A DNA stretch of 64,000 bases from Sciurus carolinensis (Eukaryota > Chordata > Mammalia > Rodentia > Sciuridae). The notes beneath the pieces were generated by a model, which saw nothing but the letters and a program-made list of their open reading frames with translations, had not been told where the DNA came from and made no database searches. The position numbers were made by a program, and so were the translations under genes. Where the stretch lies: NCBI RefSeq assembly GCF_902686445.1, contig NC_062232.1:34056454-34120453 (forward strand), read 5' to 3'. Shown piece by piece: positions 38,901-53,900 of the stretch (positions are counted from its first letter, which is position 1; every line of letters starts with the position of its first letter).

Positions 38901-41900
38901 GGAAGTTAATTCCCCTTCCACTCCAGTTTCACTCACTGTAGATCTGTTTTCTTCCTTCATTGTTAATTTTAAGTCATTATACATTTGATACTAGTGACAG
39001 AAAAGAAGACTTTATTTAGAAAGGATTGTGAGTGTGTACTTTATTGGTAATATTAAACTTATGATATTGTTAAATACTTGGGGAAGTATATTATCTATTT
39101 AAGGCTAATCTTTCCATCTTTTATAGTGTTTATTCCTATCTTAAAGCTGAACTGTTGCCAGGCACAGTGGTACAAACTTGACAAACCTAGCAACTGGGAG
39201 ACTGAGTTGGGAGGATCATAAGTTCAAAGTGGGAACCTGTTTCAAAATTAAAAAAACAAATAGGGCTTGGGATGTTTCTTAGATGTCTATGAAGTAAGTG
39301 TTCTACAAACCGTAGGTAGACTAAGATGTTTAGTGTGGTAAATTTTAAGAAAGTGTTCTCAACATTTTTTTAGCAGTGGAAAAGAATAATGCGAACAGTG
39401 TGTACAAGCTTATTAGCATGTGTGAGACCCTGAGTTTAGTCCTCATCGCACACACTAAAATTTAACTGCAGAAATGATTTTTAAAAATCAATTTGCATAA
39501 TAGTCCAAAATGTAAATCGAATCGAACAAAAAAATCCTGTGGTTTTTGTTGTTGTGCAGTGTCCCCAGGCCTCTTAGAGTGGTCAGCACTGAAACACCTC
39601 CTCTAAGCCCTCTTGGGTTCTGAACATAGTTTGAAAACCACTAATGTAATTAGATGGGTGATACAGATTTCTAGAAAATGGGAGTGGAAGGGGATTATGC
39701 TAAACTGTTTGACTAGTCTCCTACTTCCTTTCATCTAATTTGAATTCCTTCTGTAATACCTTACAACTTGGTTAATAAGATATTAAATTACACGGTTAAA
39801 TAATAATGGTCAAGGATTATTTTATCCTTAGTAAAATATTTCATTAAATAGATGTCTTTATTCAAAGACTAAAATTTTTTATTTATTAGTCTTTTGGTCT
39901 GTTATCAGTTTCACTTGATTATTAAAGCTTACAATTAAATATTCTTGAATAGCATGTTAAAAATAATTGAACATATGGTTTGAATTTAAATGATCAAGCA
40001 TTTCTTGAGAATTAACATTTCAATGTTTTTGAACCTAGGTTGTTATTCAGAGTAATGATGATATTGCCAGCAGAGCTATAGATCTTCTTAAAGAGATATA
40101 CACCAACCTTGGTCCAAGGCTACAGGTCAATCAGGTGAGAATCCACGAGCATTAAAACTTTGACACAAGCCAAACACAGTGGCACATGAGAATAATCACA
40201 GCCATTTGAGAGACTGAGGCAGGCAGATTGCAAGTTCCAGACCAACTTGGCCAACTGAATGAGACCCTTTCTCCAAAAAAAAAAAAAAAAAATGTGGATG
40301 GTGGGGCACGAGTATAGCTTCGTGGTAGAGTGCTTGCTGTGCATGTGAAATGCCCTGGGCTCATTCCCCAGTACTGCAAGCAAAATAAACAAACCAGTTC
40401 CCACAGTTCCAGTTGGTAACACTAAGCACTGTGTGTCCTACAAGAATTTATTCTTTAATTCACAATTAACTGGAAATTGTTTTGTTCCAACTCTTATCAG
40501 AAAATATTTATAAAATGTTCAGTTCATACTTCCATTATACAAAATACTATATAAGCAAATCTTACCTTGATAAGTATCTTGAGGTAACTGGCTTATTTTG
40601 TTTGAATATGATTATTTATTATGTTGGAATGGCAAAGAGATTTTACTGAATTTGTTTTGATACTAGTACCTAATCCTTTAAAATTCATTTTTGGATACCT
40701 AGTTTATCCTCCTAACTTTGATTAACTCTAGGTTCCTTAAAAAAAAAAAAGAAAAAGAAAAAAAAAAACCTTGCTGTGTTTTATTATCAATATAGACTGA
40801 ATCTAATTGAGAGCTATCTTTAAATTAGCCATTGCCATCTCTAATTTAGTTAATGTTATATGTTTAATTTTTGCATCTCAGAGCAACTTGAAGTATATTT
40901 GACTTGTTATTTGTAGGTGGTGATCCATGAAGACTTCATTCAGTCTTGCTTTGATCGTTTGAAAGCCTCTTATGACACGTTGTGTGTTTTGGATGGTGAC
41001 AAAGACAGTATTAATTGTGCAAGACAGGAAGCAGTTCGAATGGTTCGAGTATTAACTGTTTTAAGAGAATACATAAATGAATGTGACAGCGATTATCATG
41101 AGGAAAGAACGATTCTACCCATGTCAAGGTTTGTGAATAACTGATCAACTGGTGCTAATTCTTAATTATTGGGTATTTTCATAATCATTTGGTTGAAAAA
41201 AAAAAAAGATGTGTACAGGTAAAAAGAGTGAGGAAATTATTCTTTTTTAAAAATGCTGGTGTCTTGCCATTAAAAACATTATTTGTGCCAGGTGTGATGA
41301 TGCATACATATAGTCCCAGCTGCTTGGGAAGCTGGCACAGGAGAATCTTGAATTCAAGGCCAGTCTGGGCAATATAGTGAAACCCTGTCTCCAGAGGAAG
41401 AAAAATAAGTTATTTGTATCTTGTAGAATGTTTTTTAATAGTGGCCTGTTTATTTTGTTTTGGATTTTGGTAAGTTCAGTTTTCTCTTTTTTTTATTTTT
41501 CATATTTTGCCATTGGAATTATGGCCTCTCAAGTGTTACAGTGATACCTTTATAGTCAAAGTGTTTTTATTTTGATGTCATTAATTTTTACTGTTAAAAA
41601 TACTAGCATAGTCAGAACTTTTAAAAGCTGTCTTTACTGATAGTTAATATAGGAAGAAATATTTTCAGATGGTCTAAATAACATTTTTCTTAAGGCTTCA
41701 CCTTTTACTAATTTAAGTGATATGTATAGGTAGGATGTTTGTAGAAAGTGCCATCTTTTTTTGTTTTGTCTTTCAGGAATTATTTGCTAACCTTGAAATT
41801 AAATAAAGTTGCTCCTCGAGTATGATTTTTTTTTTCCTCTTGAGTATGATTTCTATTTTGTATCTTACCTAAAATAATATGCCAACTCAAATATAATTTT

Positions 41901-44900
41901 GGGGTGAATTTTGATACTTAAGATTTTTTTCAGAAAAAATGTATATCAGCATTTTTGTTGATGCTCTCAAGGTAAATTTTATCTTTCACATTTACAAATA
42001 GTGTTAGTTAGGCTTTTATAACATAAAAATAAGTGAAGTGTTGTCACTGTCTTAATTTCTTTGAGTCAGATACCTCATTTTCTGCAGCTGTAGGTAGATA
42101 ATTAACGAACATTGTGTTGAAGTTACTTATTTGTAGTTGAAAGGAGAAATCACTTTATTTTCAGGATACTAAAAATAATAAGTATCTTTAATTCACTTCC
42201 TCTCATTTAATAAGAAAATATTCAGTGTTAAATTCCCAGCTTTATTTTCTTGGCCACTGGATTTGAAAGTTGCTGAATATGATAATGTTTTCCTTTTTTT
42301 TCCCCCTCCCCCGCCAGAGCTTTCCGTGGTAAACACCTCTCTTTTGTAGTTCGATTTCCAAACCAGGGCAGACAGGTAGATGACCTGGAGGTATGGTCTC
42401 ATACAAATGATACAATTGGTTCAGTTCGACGATGTATTCTCAATCGCATTAAAGCCAATGTAGCCCATACAAAAATTGAACTCTTTGTGGGCGGTGAGCT
42501 GATAGATCCTGGAGATGATAGAAAGTTGATTGGACAATTAAATCTTAAAGACAAATCGGTAAGTAAAGTATGTATACTTGTCACTTTTTTTTTAAACAAA
42601 ACCAAACCTGAGATTACAAATGCTGATTATTGGGCTGGGGTTATGGCCCAGTGGTAGAGTACTTGTCTAGCATGTGTGAGGCCCTGGATTTGATACTCAG
42701 CACCACATATAAATAAACAAAGGTCAATCAACACCAAAAAAAAAAATATTTAAAAAAAAAAAAAAGAAATGCTGATTATTTATTCTGTGTAAGGCTCAGT
42801 GTTAGGGTGTTTGTGTTTAAACTGCTAACTAAAACAGGCATACTGGCACCGACAATATGTCAGAATAAAAAAGATTTCTAAAAACTTAAGTGGTTATATA
42901 AGGTAATACTTTTAAAACAGCATTTCTGAAAGTATACCATGTCATTTTGGGGGTTTTCTTGGTATGTCACTAGGATTTGAGTTGCATTTTGTGTAAATAT
43001 TTTTCCTCGTCTTTGATACTAATAGGTGTGTCATTTTTAGCTAATTACAGCCAAACTCACACAAATAAGTTCCAATATGCCTTCAAGCCCTGATAGTTCT
43101 TCTGATTCCTCAACTGGATCTCCTGGAAATCACGGTAATCATTACAGTGATGGTCCCAATCCAGAAGTGGAAAGCTGTTTGCCTGGAGTGGTGAGTAGAT
43201 GCAGTTGTCAACTACTATGTGTAAGATGTTTGAGTTCACAGTTTAGTGAGGTGAAAGTATCAACTACTAACCATCAACTTTAGAATGTTTTGCTCTAAGT
43301 GATGATTATAACTCAATGGAAGTGTAAAACAGTTCCCTTTAGATGATTATAATCTATTAGAGCCTAGGTGTACTCCAATATATAAATTTAGATAATTACC
43401 ATTGTCTTTTGCATTTGTACCTTAAAATGGATCCTTTCTTTAAAACTGTTTATTTAGGAAAATACCTGTAATCTTTTTCAGATTTTCAGTACCATATCTT
43501 CCATAGAAACAATAGCTCCTCCCTTTCTTGACTTCTCCTTTGTGTCCTCCCCACAAAAATCTTAATGACTACAATAACACTAGCTGCTTCAGTGTCAGAA
43601 AAATTTGGCTCCCTACAACAGTTGGATTAGGAATTTAGTAGTTGGAATAGTATCCTTTTGTAAGACTGGAGTCTTAAGTTGTATGTATGGGGAAAAATTT
43701 AATAGAACAGTAAAAGAGGGCTGTCAAAGAAGTTACTGGAGGTGTCTTGGATGATATGCTCAGTCTGTATCAGGGAGGATTAGTAAAGGCCAGAAGATGA
43801 GGAAAGCTGACTATATCAGAGTAGAAATGAGATTAACAAATAATGGAGATTAACTTCTTTGGATTACGTTTTGTGTGGAGGATGATTTACAGGTACTTTG
43901 TGTATTTTGTATTCTAGATAATGTCACTGCATCCTAGATACATCTCTTTCCTTTGGCAAGTTGCAGACTTGGGTAGCAGCCTAAATATGCCACCTCTTAG
44001 AGATGGAGCAAGAGTGCTTATGAAACTTATGCCACCAGGTAAGAATTTTTAAATGACGATAAAGTACATGCTGAACAATAAAAGGGGTATGTTAGCAAAT
44101 TCTTTCTAAACGGACCATGAGCTAAGGGTTGGCAAACAGGCCAAATGAAATCTAACACCTGTTTTTTTTTTACATCCCAGTACTTTAAAATGGTTTCTTA
44201 TTTTTTAATTTCTAAAAACAAAGCAAAAGAACACTTGTGTGATGCATGAAAATTGTGAAATTTAAATTTTAGCATAATCAAAGTTATATTGGTATGTAGC
44301 CAAGTCATAGAGATTCACTTTACTGTCAATTGCTGCTTTTGTTTTGCAACAGCAGAGCTCAGTAATTGTGACCCACAAGCCTCAAATATTTATTCTCTGA
44401 CCTTTTATAGAAAACATTTCCTTATACCTGTCCTGTTATATAGATTGTTTCTCATCAACAGTGGTATTACTTTTTATTCCTTAGAAACAACCACTTTCAG
44501 CTTCAGCTTTTTTTCTCACACATATATGTACCATTATATCTATAAATATTATCCTCATGGCTGGTTCTTTGTCACTTCTAAATGAATTCTGATTCTCTGC
44601 TGTGTAGATGAAAATTCTTATGCCTACATCCTGTCAATATTTGTTTAAATATTCAACATTTACATATGTAAGACTTTGTGAAACATAGTTCTCCAAATTA
44701 CAACTTTTGTCCTGGATGTAATAGTTTTCCCTTTTTATTTTTTCATTTTTCATACATTATCTTTAATTCTTCCCATATGCCTTTTGGAACCTTCCAGGTA
44801 ATTTTCTGTTATTGTTAATTGCATAATCCATCAACTCTGCTGTTGTCCTAGAACTTTTCCTGACAACCTGTATTCTGTATGCCCTAGTCAAGAATTGGCC

Positions 44901-47900
44901 ATTTCTCCAAGAGCTTTGGGTCCTTATACATAGAGTGTGTGTGTGTGTGTGTTTGTATGTATGTGTTTTAAAAACCATGAGATCACTCCAGTTCCTCCAG
45001 TTGTGACCTATGACAGGTTCATTCTAGTTTCTGTCTTTGCATGTTTGTAGCTCCTTTCTCCAAAAGTGAAAAGCCTGGTACTTGGTCTTTAACATATTTT
45101 CCTATTTAACCTATCCTCCCTTTGTAATGAGTCATCACCACTACCCCTCAATCCTGGGCCTCAGTCCACTTTATGGACACTCTTCTTATATTGCTTGAAT
45201 TGAATCTTCCTGCTGGACTACTCCCTTGTGTGGACTCCTCCCTTTGCACAACTTCTTAATCCAGAACAGCACCTCAGTATTTCTTTCATCACCTTGATGT
45301 TTTTGAAAAGTACAGATGAGTTGTGGTGCTGTCTCCCATTGAGTTTCATTTCCTGGTGATTATATAAAGTTGTATATTTTTTGACACATTACAACTTACA
45401 ACTTACATAATGCCATGTTTATCTCAGGGCATCACAACAGGAGACATGGTGTCCTTTTGGTTACATTATTTCAGATCCAATTAGTTACCTGGTTTTTCCT
45501 CTGAAGTTAGTATTTTTCCTTTTGTGGGAAGATGTTTTGAGATGTTGCCTATTTTTTTCTGATGAAATTTTCACCTTACTAGTTTAATCATTTATTGTAA
45601 TCAGTTTTTATCATGGAGGTCGCAAAACTTTTCATCATTCGTTCCTTTTACATCTGTTAACTGGCTCTGTACTATAAGGTAACGCTTTGTCTTCTCTCCA
45701 GTTTGTTAATGCATTATCACTTTTTACCCTTGGATTCTTACTTTATTTGTTTGGTTATAAAAATTATAATCAATTTGTTTGGGAGGGATTGGAAACTCGC
45801 TTCTTAAACAGACTTCAGCCCCTCTGTTTATAGGCCTTTGATCATCTGTACTTTACCAAGTACTTTCTATTAAATCCTTGGCTTTTCTAGGATTTAGTGG
45901 AGTTCAAATTTTTAGGTACCTACTTCCCTTCCTCCTGACCCCAATAAGCAGTTCTTGGCTCAGCTAAACCATCTTCCATCCTTACACCTTTAGTTTTGTT
46001 TCCTCTCGTTTTTATGCCCTGAGTTTATTTTTATATTTGTTCTTATTTTAGTGGCATTTGGAGATACCTTGCTGATCAAGTGCATCATATTTAATTGACC
46101 ATGATAGTTTTAAAAACTGTCATGGGCTTCTATTACCTCCTTAGTAACCACCTTATTGGCTTTCTCATCTTTCTGATTACTGAGACAGTCATGTCATTCT
46201 CAGATAAAACTTACCTCCATTTTATTTAATCCTGATCTGTTAATTTGTATTGTTTTATTCACTAGTGTATCAGTAACAGTTGTACCATTATGTATGCAAA
46301 CTCAACCTTCCTGACATAAAATATAAACCTACCATAGGTAGAATCCTTGATCTTGTGATTTGAGTTTGATGCCACCAGATGGAGAGGGTGAGCTGTTTCC
46401 AGGAGTCTCAGGGAGAAATTTTGAGAGGGTGCTTTTTTCAGATAATAATCAACTGTGTAACATTCAAGTAATCATAAATGTGTATGCATATATTTTTCCA
46501 CTTTTTTATTGGTGCATTATATTTGTACTTGCTGATGGGATGTGTTACATATTCGTACATGCACACAATACACAGTAAAACAATATAATTTGGCTAGTGT
46601 CACTCCCCCTTTCTTCCCACATCCAGCCACTCGGTCCCTTTCCTTTACTGCTCTTCCTTTGATTTTCATGAGATCCATCCCCATCTCTCTTTTCCTTTTT
46701 CCTCTCTAGCTTCAACATATGACCCTTGAACCCCCTCAGTTTGACTTATTCAACTTAATGGTCTCTGGTTCCATCTATTTTCCTGAAAAATGACATAATT
46801 TCATTTTTCTTTATGGCTGAATAAAATTCCATTGTGTAGAATATACCACATTTTCTTGGTCCATTCGTTGATGGACACCTAGGCTGGTTCCATAATGTAT
46901 GCATGTCCTAGTAATTAACTGTGCCTCTATTACGATTTGCTGTTAAACTTGGAGCTTCTGGAGTCTTCTCTATAATTTGACGTCTTATAACCTAAACTAG
47001 ACTTAATTCTTGTGTCCTTTCTCTATGTGCAGCAGAAAAAGACAGTTGCTTGACACTGAGTGATTAAATTGTGTATTTACCAAGCAGAAGAAGTTGGTTT
47101 TCCTCTTCGAAGCTTCCTTTTTATAGGAGTTTTGGGCAGCTAATATTTTAAAATATGCCAAAGTCTGTTTTTAGCTCTTTGTACTGATTAACTCATTTTA
47201 GCCTCAAAACATCTCTGATGGAATTACTATTTTTAAATATACATTGGTGTAATTGCTTAGACTTAAGTCTTAAGTATGTTTTTAAAAGACTAGAAAGAAC
47301 CTAAAATCATAACTGCCTTTGGATAACAGGATTATGGGTAGTTTGTTTTTCTCAGTCTTCCATATTTTATAATAAAATGAGCATATATCTAATTAGGGAC
47401 CTAAAAAAAAAAACATTAAGGTGGACAAATGCAAGAACTGGGATGGTGTCTAAGTGATAATTTGGTTTGGACTCCTCAGATGAATCAACTATAATCCAGT
47501 ACCAGTAAATGATTTGCTTGGAATTTACTACTTCCATTTTTGAGCTCTCATTTCTTTTTTCCTACTCCATTTTGGCTCCATTCTTCACTTTGTATTTTGA
47601 AAACCAAGCAAAATATTCTCAGATACTGCAATTAGATAAACGAATTGGTTTGTCTTTAGGGAGTAATTTGGCAACATAAATCAAGTCTTGGGTTTTAGGT
47701 CCAAGTTCTTCATGCTTACAGGATTTTTCATGATGAAATAATTGCAAAGATTTAACTGCTGGGATCTGTAGTGTAGAAAGCAGTGGGGTTAAGTGCCCAA
47801 TAATAGAATTAAACTGGCAAAATGTTTAACCAACCAGGGCCTTTTAATCAGTAAGCTTAAACACTAAGAGAGCAGTAGAGACTTCCAGTCAAAATGCCCT

Positions 47901-50900
47901 CCTGAGCCTGATTAACTGTTTAATCAGTTAAAATGACAGAAATGAGTATGACTGTGACGATAGGCACAAATATTTTATCGTAAAATGTGATAGTTCATAG
48001 ATACTTGAAAGCTATTTCCAGGTCTATAAAAAATAGTTTATCCTAAAAAAAATTGTAGGAATTTTTCAATTACCTTTGTCTTCCAATGAGGCTTTTACTT
48101 TTTTGTAGGAAAAAGGTAATTAGTAATTTATCAAGCAGTTTTTTCAATTATAGGGCAGTTACCTTAGAAATAACTTTATCAAAGTCCTTTCTAGAGGTAA
48201 TTAACTTTCTTTTCTTCTTGTTTTTTTAAGCGTTAAGAGTAGAAAGTATTCAAGTGAGGAAAAAAAAGAGACAGAACTCCTCTGATTAACTATTAAGTTT
48301 GGTAGCAAATGCCTAATTGTATTATGGAATTATTGTTTTGTTTAACCCTTTTTACTCTAATTTAGAAGAAACTCAAGTTTTAATTACACCACTATAGAAA
48401 AATAAAAGTTCTTATTTTTAAGGTAAATATTTGTACTGTTTTCTTAGTGTTTGGTAAAAATTTTAGGGTACAGTTTCTTGTGTACCACCAAGTATTTCTC
48501 AGTGAAGCCAAGCTAGTTTTTTTGTTTTGTTTAGTTTTTTGGTACTAGGGTTTGAACCCAGGGACACTTAATCAATGAGCCGCGTCTCCAGTCCTTTATT
48601 TTTTATTTTGGGGCAGGGTCTTGCTAGTTTCTTAGGACCTCTCTAAATTGCTAGTTATTAATATTAATGGTGTCATGGCAGCAAACAATAGAGAAGTTGG
48701 AGGAAAGAACTTATAATTCTTTTGTTTTTATTTTCAATCAGGACCTTTTGTTTTGAAGCATTTTTTTCAGTCTCCAGTGACTCAGGAGGACATGTTGACT
48801 GGCCTCTACTGCTCTCTTAGTGTTTAAGCTGACTGATTAAAAGGCCCTGGTTGGTGTTTGTTTTTTTTTGTTGCTTGTTTATTACTAAATCAATCCAGGT
48901 CTAGTTGTGTCTTAAAAAGTTTGAGCCTATGGCAACTGAAATATTATGGACACGTGAATTATGTTTTGTTTCAGACAGTGTCTCTCTCTCTTACAGATAG
49001 CACAACAATAGAAAAATTAAGAGCTATTTGTTTAGACCACGCCAAACTTGGAGAGAGCAGCCTTAGTCCATCTCTCGACTCACTTTTCTTTGGTCCTTCA
49101 GCCTCACAAGTGCTATATCTAACAGAGGTTGGTTTTTGTTTTTTCCTTTTGAATTTATTCCATTCATGTTTTTTGAATTTTATCTTTTCTTTGTTAATAT
49201 GAAGAACATAGATAAGATTATAGTGAGATATTTTTGAATTGGTCAAGAATTTCTAGCAGTAATGATAGAAATAGTTATTTACCTGTTTATTAAAAATCTA
49301 TTAATACAGTTTCCCCCCTCCCCCACCCTATTTTTGTTTTTGTTTTTTCCAGGTAGTCTATGCCTTGTTAATGCCTGCTGGTGCACCTCTGGCTGATGAT
49401 TCCTCTGATTTTCAGTTTCACTTCTTGAAAAGTGGTGGCCTACCCCTTGTCCTGAGTATGCTGACGAGAAATAACTTCCTACCAAATGCAGATATGGAAA
49501 CTCGAAGGGGTGCCTACCTCAATGCTCTTAAAATAGCCAAACTGTTGCTAACTGCCATTGGCTATGGCCATGTTCGGGCAGTGGCAGAAGCTTGTCAGCC
49601 AGGTGTAGAAGGCGTGAATCCCATGACATCGGTAATACAGACTAAAAAAAATCTTTTTATAATAATATATGATAGTAATTCTTAAGATTAAACTTCTCAG
49701 CAACTTTTAAGTAGAGTTCAGGGTTGATACAAAATGTTGCAAGTTCTTTTCCAGTGGGTACCTGTTTTAGAAGCTTCTATTAGAGTATTTGTGTTAAAAG
49801 TGTAAACAGTGTTTCACTGAGTTTGAGGGCAGTTCCTCCCTGGTTGCTTCTATCCTGCTTGACTTTAAATTATTTTAAATCTAAGAAAAACCCCACATGA
49901 ATCTCTTATTAACTAGTAATAAGGGTTGTAATTAATTTAGCCTATTGCCAGCTTCCCTTCCTACTTTGGCCAGCTTAACCTCCAGTTCTGAGCTTTTTTC
50001 TGACTCGCTTTTCCTTGGTGGCATCCTTGATCCATGTCAGTAAAGTTCTCCAGACATGCCAGGATTTGACACCTATTTTTGAGAGGTCAAACTAAACTAA
50101 AAGTTGAGTTATTTATTATACATTGTAAGTGATAATTTTACTAAGGTACTGACAGAATGTAAAAGTTTCAGGGATAGAGATTTTCTTCTTTAGAAATTAT
50201 TTATATCAATTAGGGAAGATTGGAATGTGATAATTAGGATAATATTATATTAGAAAGCTTCCCTATCTTTCTAATGACCTATGTTTTGTATTTTTGTGGT
50301 TTTGGATCCATTTTGTTAGGATTTTAAAAAAATACTTGTAAAAAGACAACTTCTTGTTTTGGCATAAAAACAGATCTTTGTCATGATTCGTAACACAGAT
50401 GCTTAATGAAGTATTTAAAAAGAAACAAAAAAAAACTTCCCTTTTAACTTACGCAGAGATTGTGCCATTATGAAACCAAGATACAAAATAGCCTCCAGGC
50501 TCAAAGAGATCATAGTCTGTAGGAAGTAAAATATAAAATTAGTAATATAGGAGTATTTTAAATGATTATATAGAAATATTTATAGTACATATAAGGGAAG
50601 CTTCCACTCAAAGGCAGTTAGAATTGCCTTATTAAATACTTAATAAAATGTATCTGTTTTCGTAGACTGCAAAACTTGGTTATACTATGAAGTAAAGACA
50701 TTGATAACTTTCTTAAGTTAGTTCCCCCGCCCCCAATTCCTTGATTTTTCTCCTTTCTAAAGTGGGATTTGAAGGATAGTAGAAAATGCAAGCAGGGATA
50801 GTAGAAAATGCAAGCAGGGGTGTGTACATTAAAGATGTATACGATTTTACTGAGCCCCTAAAGTTGAACCCAGTCAGTTCAGTTTATCATTTATCCCCTG

Positions 50901-53900
50901 TAAGTTAAGCTGAACTCAGATGTAGAGACACAAGTTGGATTAATTTAAAATGGGATTGGCAGACAGGCCCATAGCACTCCAGAGCACAAGAGAAGGAACC
51001 CACACCTTGTTGGCAACATCATGTACTTTTGTGTAAGTCACCACAAGCTGTACATACATACAGAAGGTGGTCATCTTGCAGTGTTGATGAATGAAGTGCA
51101 AATGATTGAGTCTGGTTATATACAAATCACTCAGTGTTTTTCCAGGTCAACCAGGTTACTCATGATCAAGCAGTGGTGCTACAAAGTGCCCTTCAGAGCA
51201 TTCCTAACCCATCATCTGAGTGCATGCTTAGAAATGTATCAGTTCGTCTTGCTCAGCAGATATCTGATGAGGTTAGTATTGTAAGGGTTATATGAGTTTT
51301 TTATATCTATGTTTATATACAAAAGTGTACAGTTCAGTAAATTTTGACAAATACATGTGAAACCACTACACAAAAGTTTATTTATTGTGCCGGGATCAAA
51401 CCCAGGGCATTATACATGAAGATTCAAGACACAGAATATTTGTTAGTCTTTTCTGCCCCTCTGCAGTCCATTATCCCAGGTAACCACTGATCTTTTTGTC
51501 CCTATAGAGGAGTTTCCATTTTCTAAAAATGAATAGCATGTATTCTTCTGTGTCTGTCTTCTTTCACTAAGACTCCTGACTTTGAGAATTGTGTATGTTG
51601 TATGAATCAGTAGTTATTCCTTTTTGTTGCTGAAGAGTATTCTATTATGAATATTCCACATTTTGTTTATCCATACACTTGGACTGTTCTGGCTATGATT
51701 AAAGCTGCTGTGAATATTCTGTACATGTGTTTGTGTAGATATAGGGTTTCAGTTTTCTTGGGTAAGCAACAGAATAGAATGGTTATTGCTTTAAGATTCT
51801 GATGAAAACTGATTTCAGGTACTAGTTTGTAGAGCATACTTTTGTTTAAGCTAAAAAAAAAGAAGAAAAAGGGGGGGGGGGATGAAGGCAACTTGAACAT
51901 AAAGAGAGTACTGCTACTTCCCAGCAATTCCTATTTCCTTTATAAGGAGAAACATTTTCGTTTTTCTGGTAATTATTCCTGTATAATATTCTATCAACAG
52001 TTTTAATTACTCATTATCTTGCAGGCGTCAAGATACATGCCTGATATATGTGTCATTAGAGCTATACAAAAAATCATCTGGGCATCAGGATGTGGGGCAT
52101 TACAGCTAGTGTTTAGCCCAAATGAAGAAATCACTAAAATTTATGAGAAGGTAAGGATTGTGACAGAAATAGCTTCTTTTTAAATAAATGTTGCTAAATT
52201 TTTATTATGTTTATTACCTTCAAAAATTTCGTTTGCATGTTAGTGACTGAAAATTAACTGGTATCTATAGTTGAGAATTTAATAAAATCTTGCTTTTAAA
52301 ATACTTAAGAATCCTTCCCTGAGGCTGCTTTTTAAATGAAATTGGTGGGGTTTTTTTTTGTTTGTTTGTTTTGTTTTTTAACTTCTCATTGGGATCAGAT
52401 ATAATTGTCTCTGAATTGCTTTCTCCATTTTCTGTTACTCTTTCATCACCCTTTAGAGCTTTGTGAATTACAGTTTAGTTCATTATCCTATGGTATCATG
52501 GCATTAAAATAATTTTGTTTAATTCTCTTAAACCAGTGAAAAGTACAAAATGTATCAACAGTTAGATATCATATCTGACCTGCTGTTAAATTATTTACAG
52601 AACAGAAACTGCTTGGCTTTTGGGTTTTCTGTCATGTATACCTACCCTGTTAGGTGTAGTCAGTGCTCTATTTAGGATAGTTGAGTTATACAGACTTACA
52701 TGGCTCAGTAGAACTTGCATTTTATAGCCAGTATAACCCTCATTTGCCTCATTATTGGTGTCCTGTAGTATCTGTCTACTTAAATCCTGGGTCTTCATTC
52801 AGCAAGTAATTGAATGCCTATTCTATTGCAGTCATGTACTGTAGTTAATATTTTTAATGAATAAAGTCACAAGCATATTTTAGGCTGTAAAAATCTTTGA
52901 AAATCTTCCTCAATAATTGTCCAAGACAACTTACTTTGAATAAAATGGAACAATAGGCAAAGTAGATAATAAAACTAATCAAAAATATTTAACTGCTATG
53001 CTAGAGTGGTTCTTAAGAGAAGCATGGTTGTTGGTATAAAAGTATACAACTCAGAAGGAGCCTTAAGAACAAAGTAGTACATCATACTCAATATGCTCCT
53101 TCATTCAGCCCTTTTATGGACATAGGAAAATACTGGAATTAGACTTTGTTTTACATTCTAATTCTTTCCAGACTATTCCAAAAAGACCTCAAGAATTGCA
53201 GGTAAGGAAACTAAAGCTGTGTCGTTTAAGCAAGTAGATAAGTTGTAAGCATTTACTTAGAGCCACATGAGATTTTTCTTCAATGCTTCTCTAGGTAATT
53301 TGTTGCCAATTAATTTTACAGACCAATGCAGGCAATGAACTGGACTTGGAAGATGAACAGGTTTGCTGTGAAGCACTGGAAGTGATGACGTTATGTTTTG
53401 CCTTGATTCCAACAGCCTTAGATGCTCTCAGTAAAGAAAAGGCTTGGCAGACATTCATTATTGACTTGCTATTGCACTGTCACAGCAAGTAAGTGTCTTT
53501 AATTTTATGAAACTTGTTTTTGTAAGCAGAAATAAATTGATTTATGCTGGCATAATATATCTCATAAATCTGATATTCTCTGTAGCATGTTGGCTTTGAG
53601 GAAGATTTTATATAATAATGTTTTGCCTAACCTGAATTTGTGTTTAGTCTCTGCAAATGCCAACATTAGGTGCACATGCCTGTTAATCCACAGCAACTTA
53701 ACAACTTAATGAGATCCCTGTCTCAAAATAAAAAGGGATGGGGGTAAAGCACCCCTGGGTTCGATCCCTAGTACACACACACATAAAAACCGACATTAAT
53801 TCTTTAAAGTACTAATTTTTTTCCTACTTAAGGAATTCAGTGTCACCTACGAGATCTGAACATCTGAACTATAAGATTTGACTAGGACTTTGGCCTCCTA

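Larger units (their letters stand above)
44039..48996 (+). other. USP9X intron after coding exon 20 (5 kb)
   Basis: 44039-45060 and 46920-48520 show nothing I can name. The rest holds old LINE pieces, a GT microsatellite and an antisense SINE, listed separately. Confidence 0.6.

Noticed and set aside
51871..51881. G11 run as a G-quadruplex or regulatory motif
   Set aside because: A simple homopolymer at the end of an A-rich run, without further G tracts nearby.
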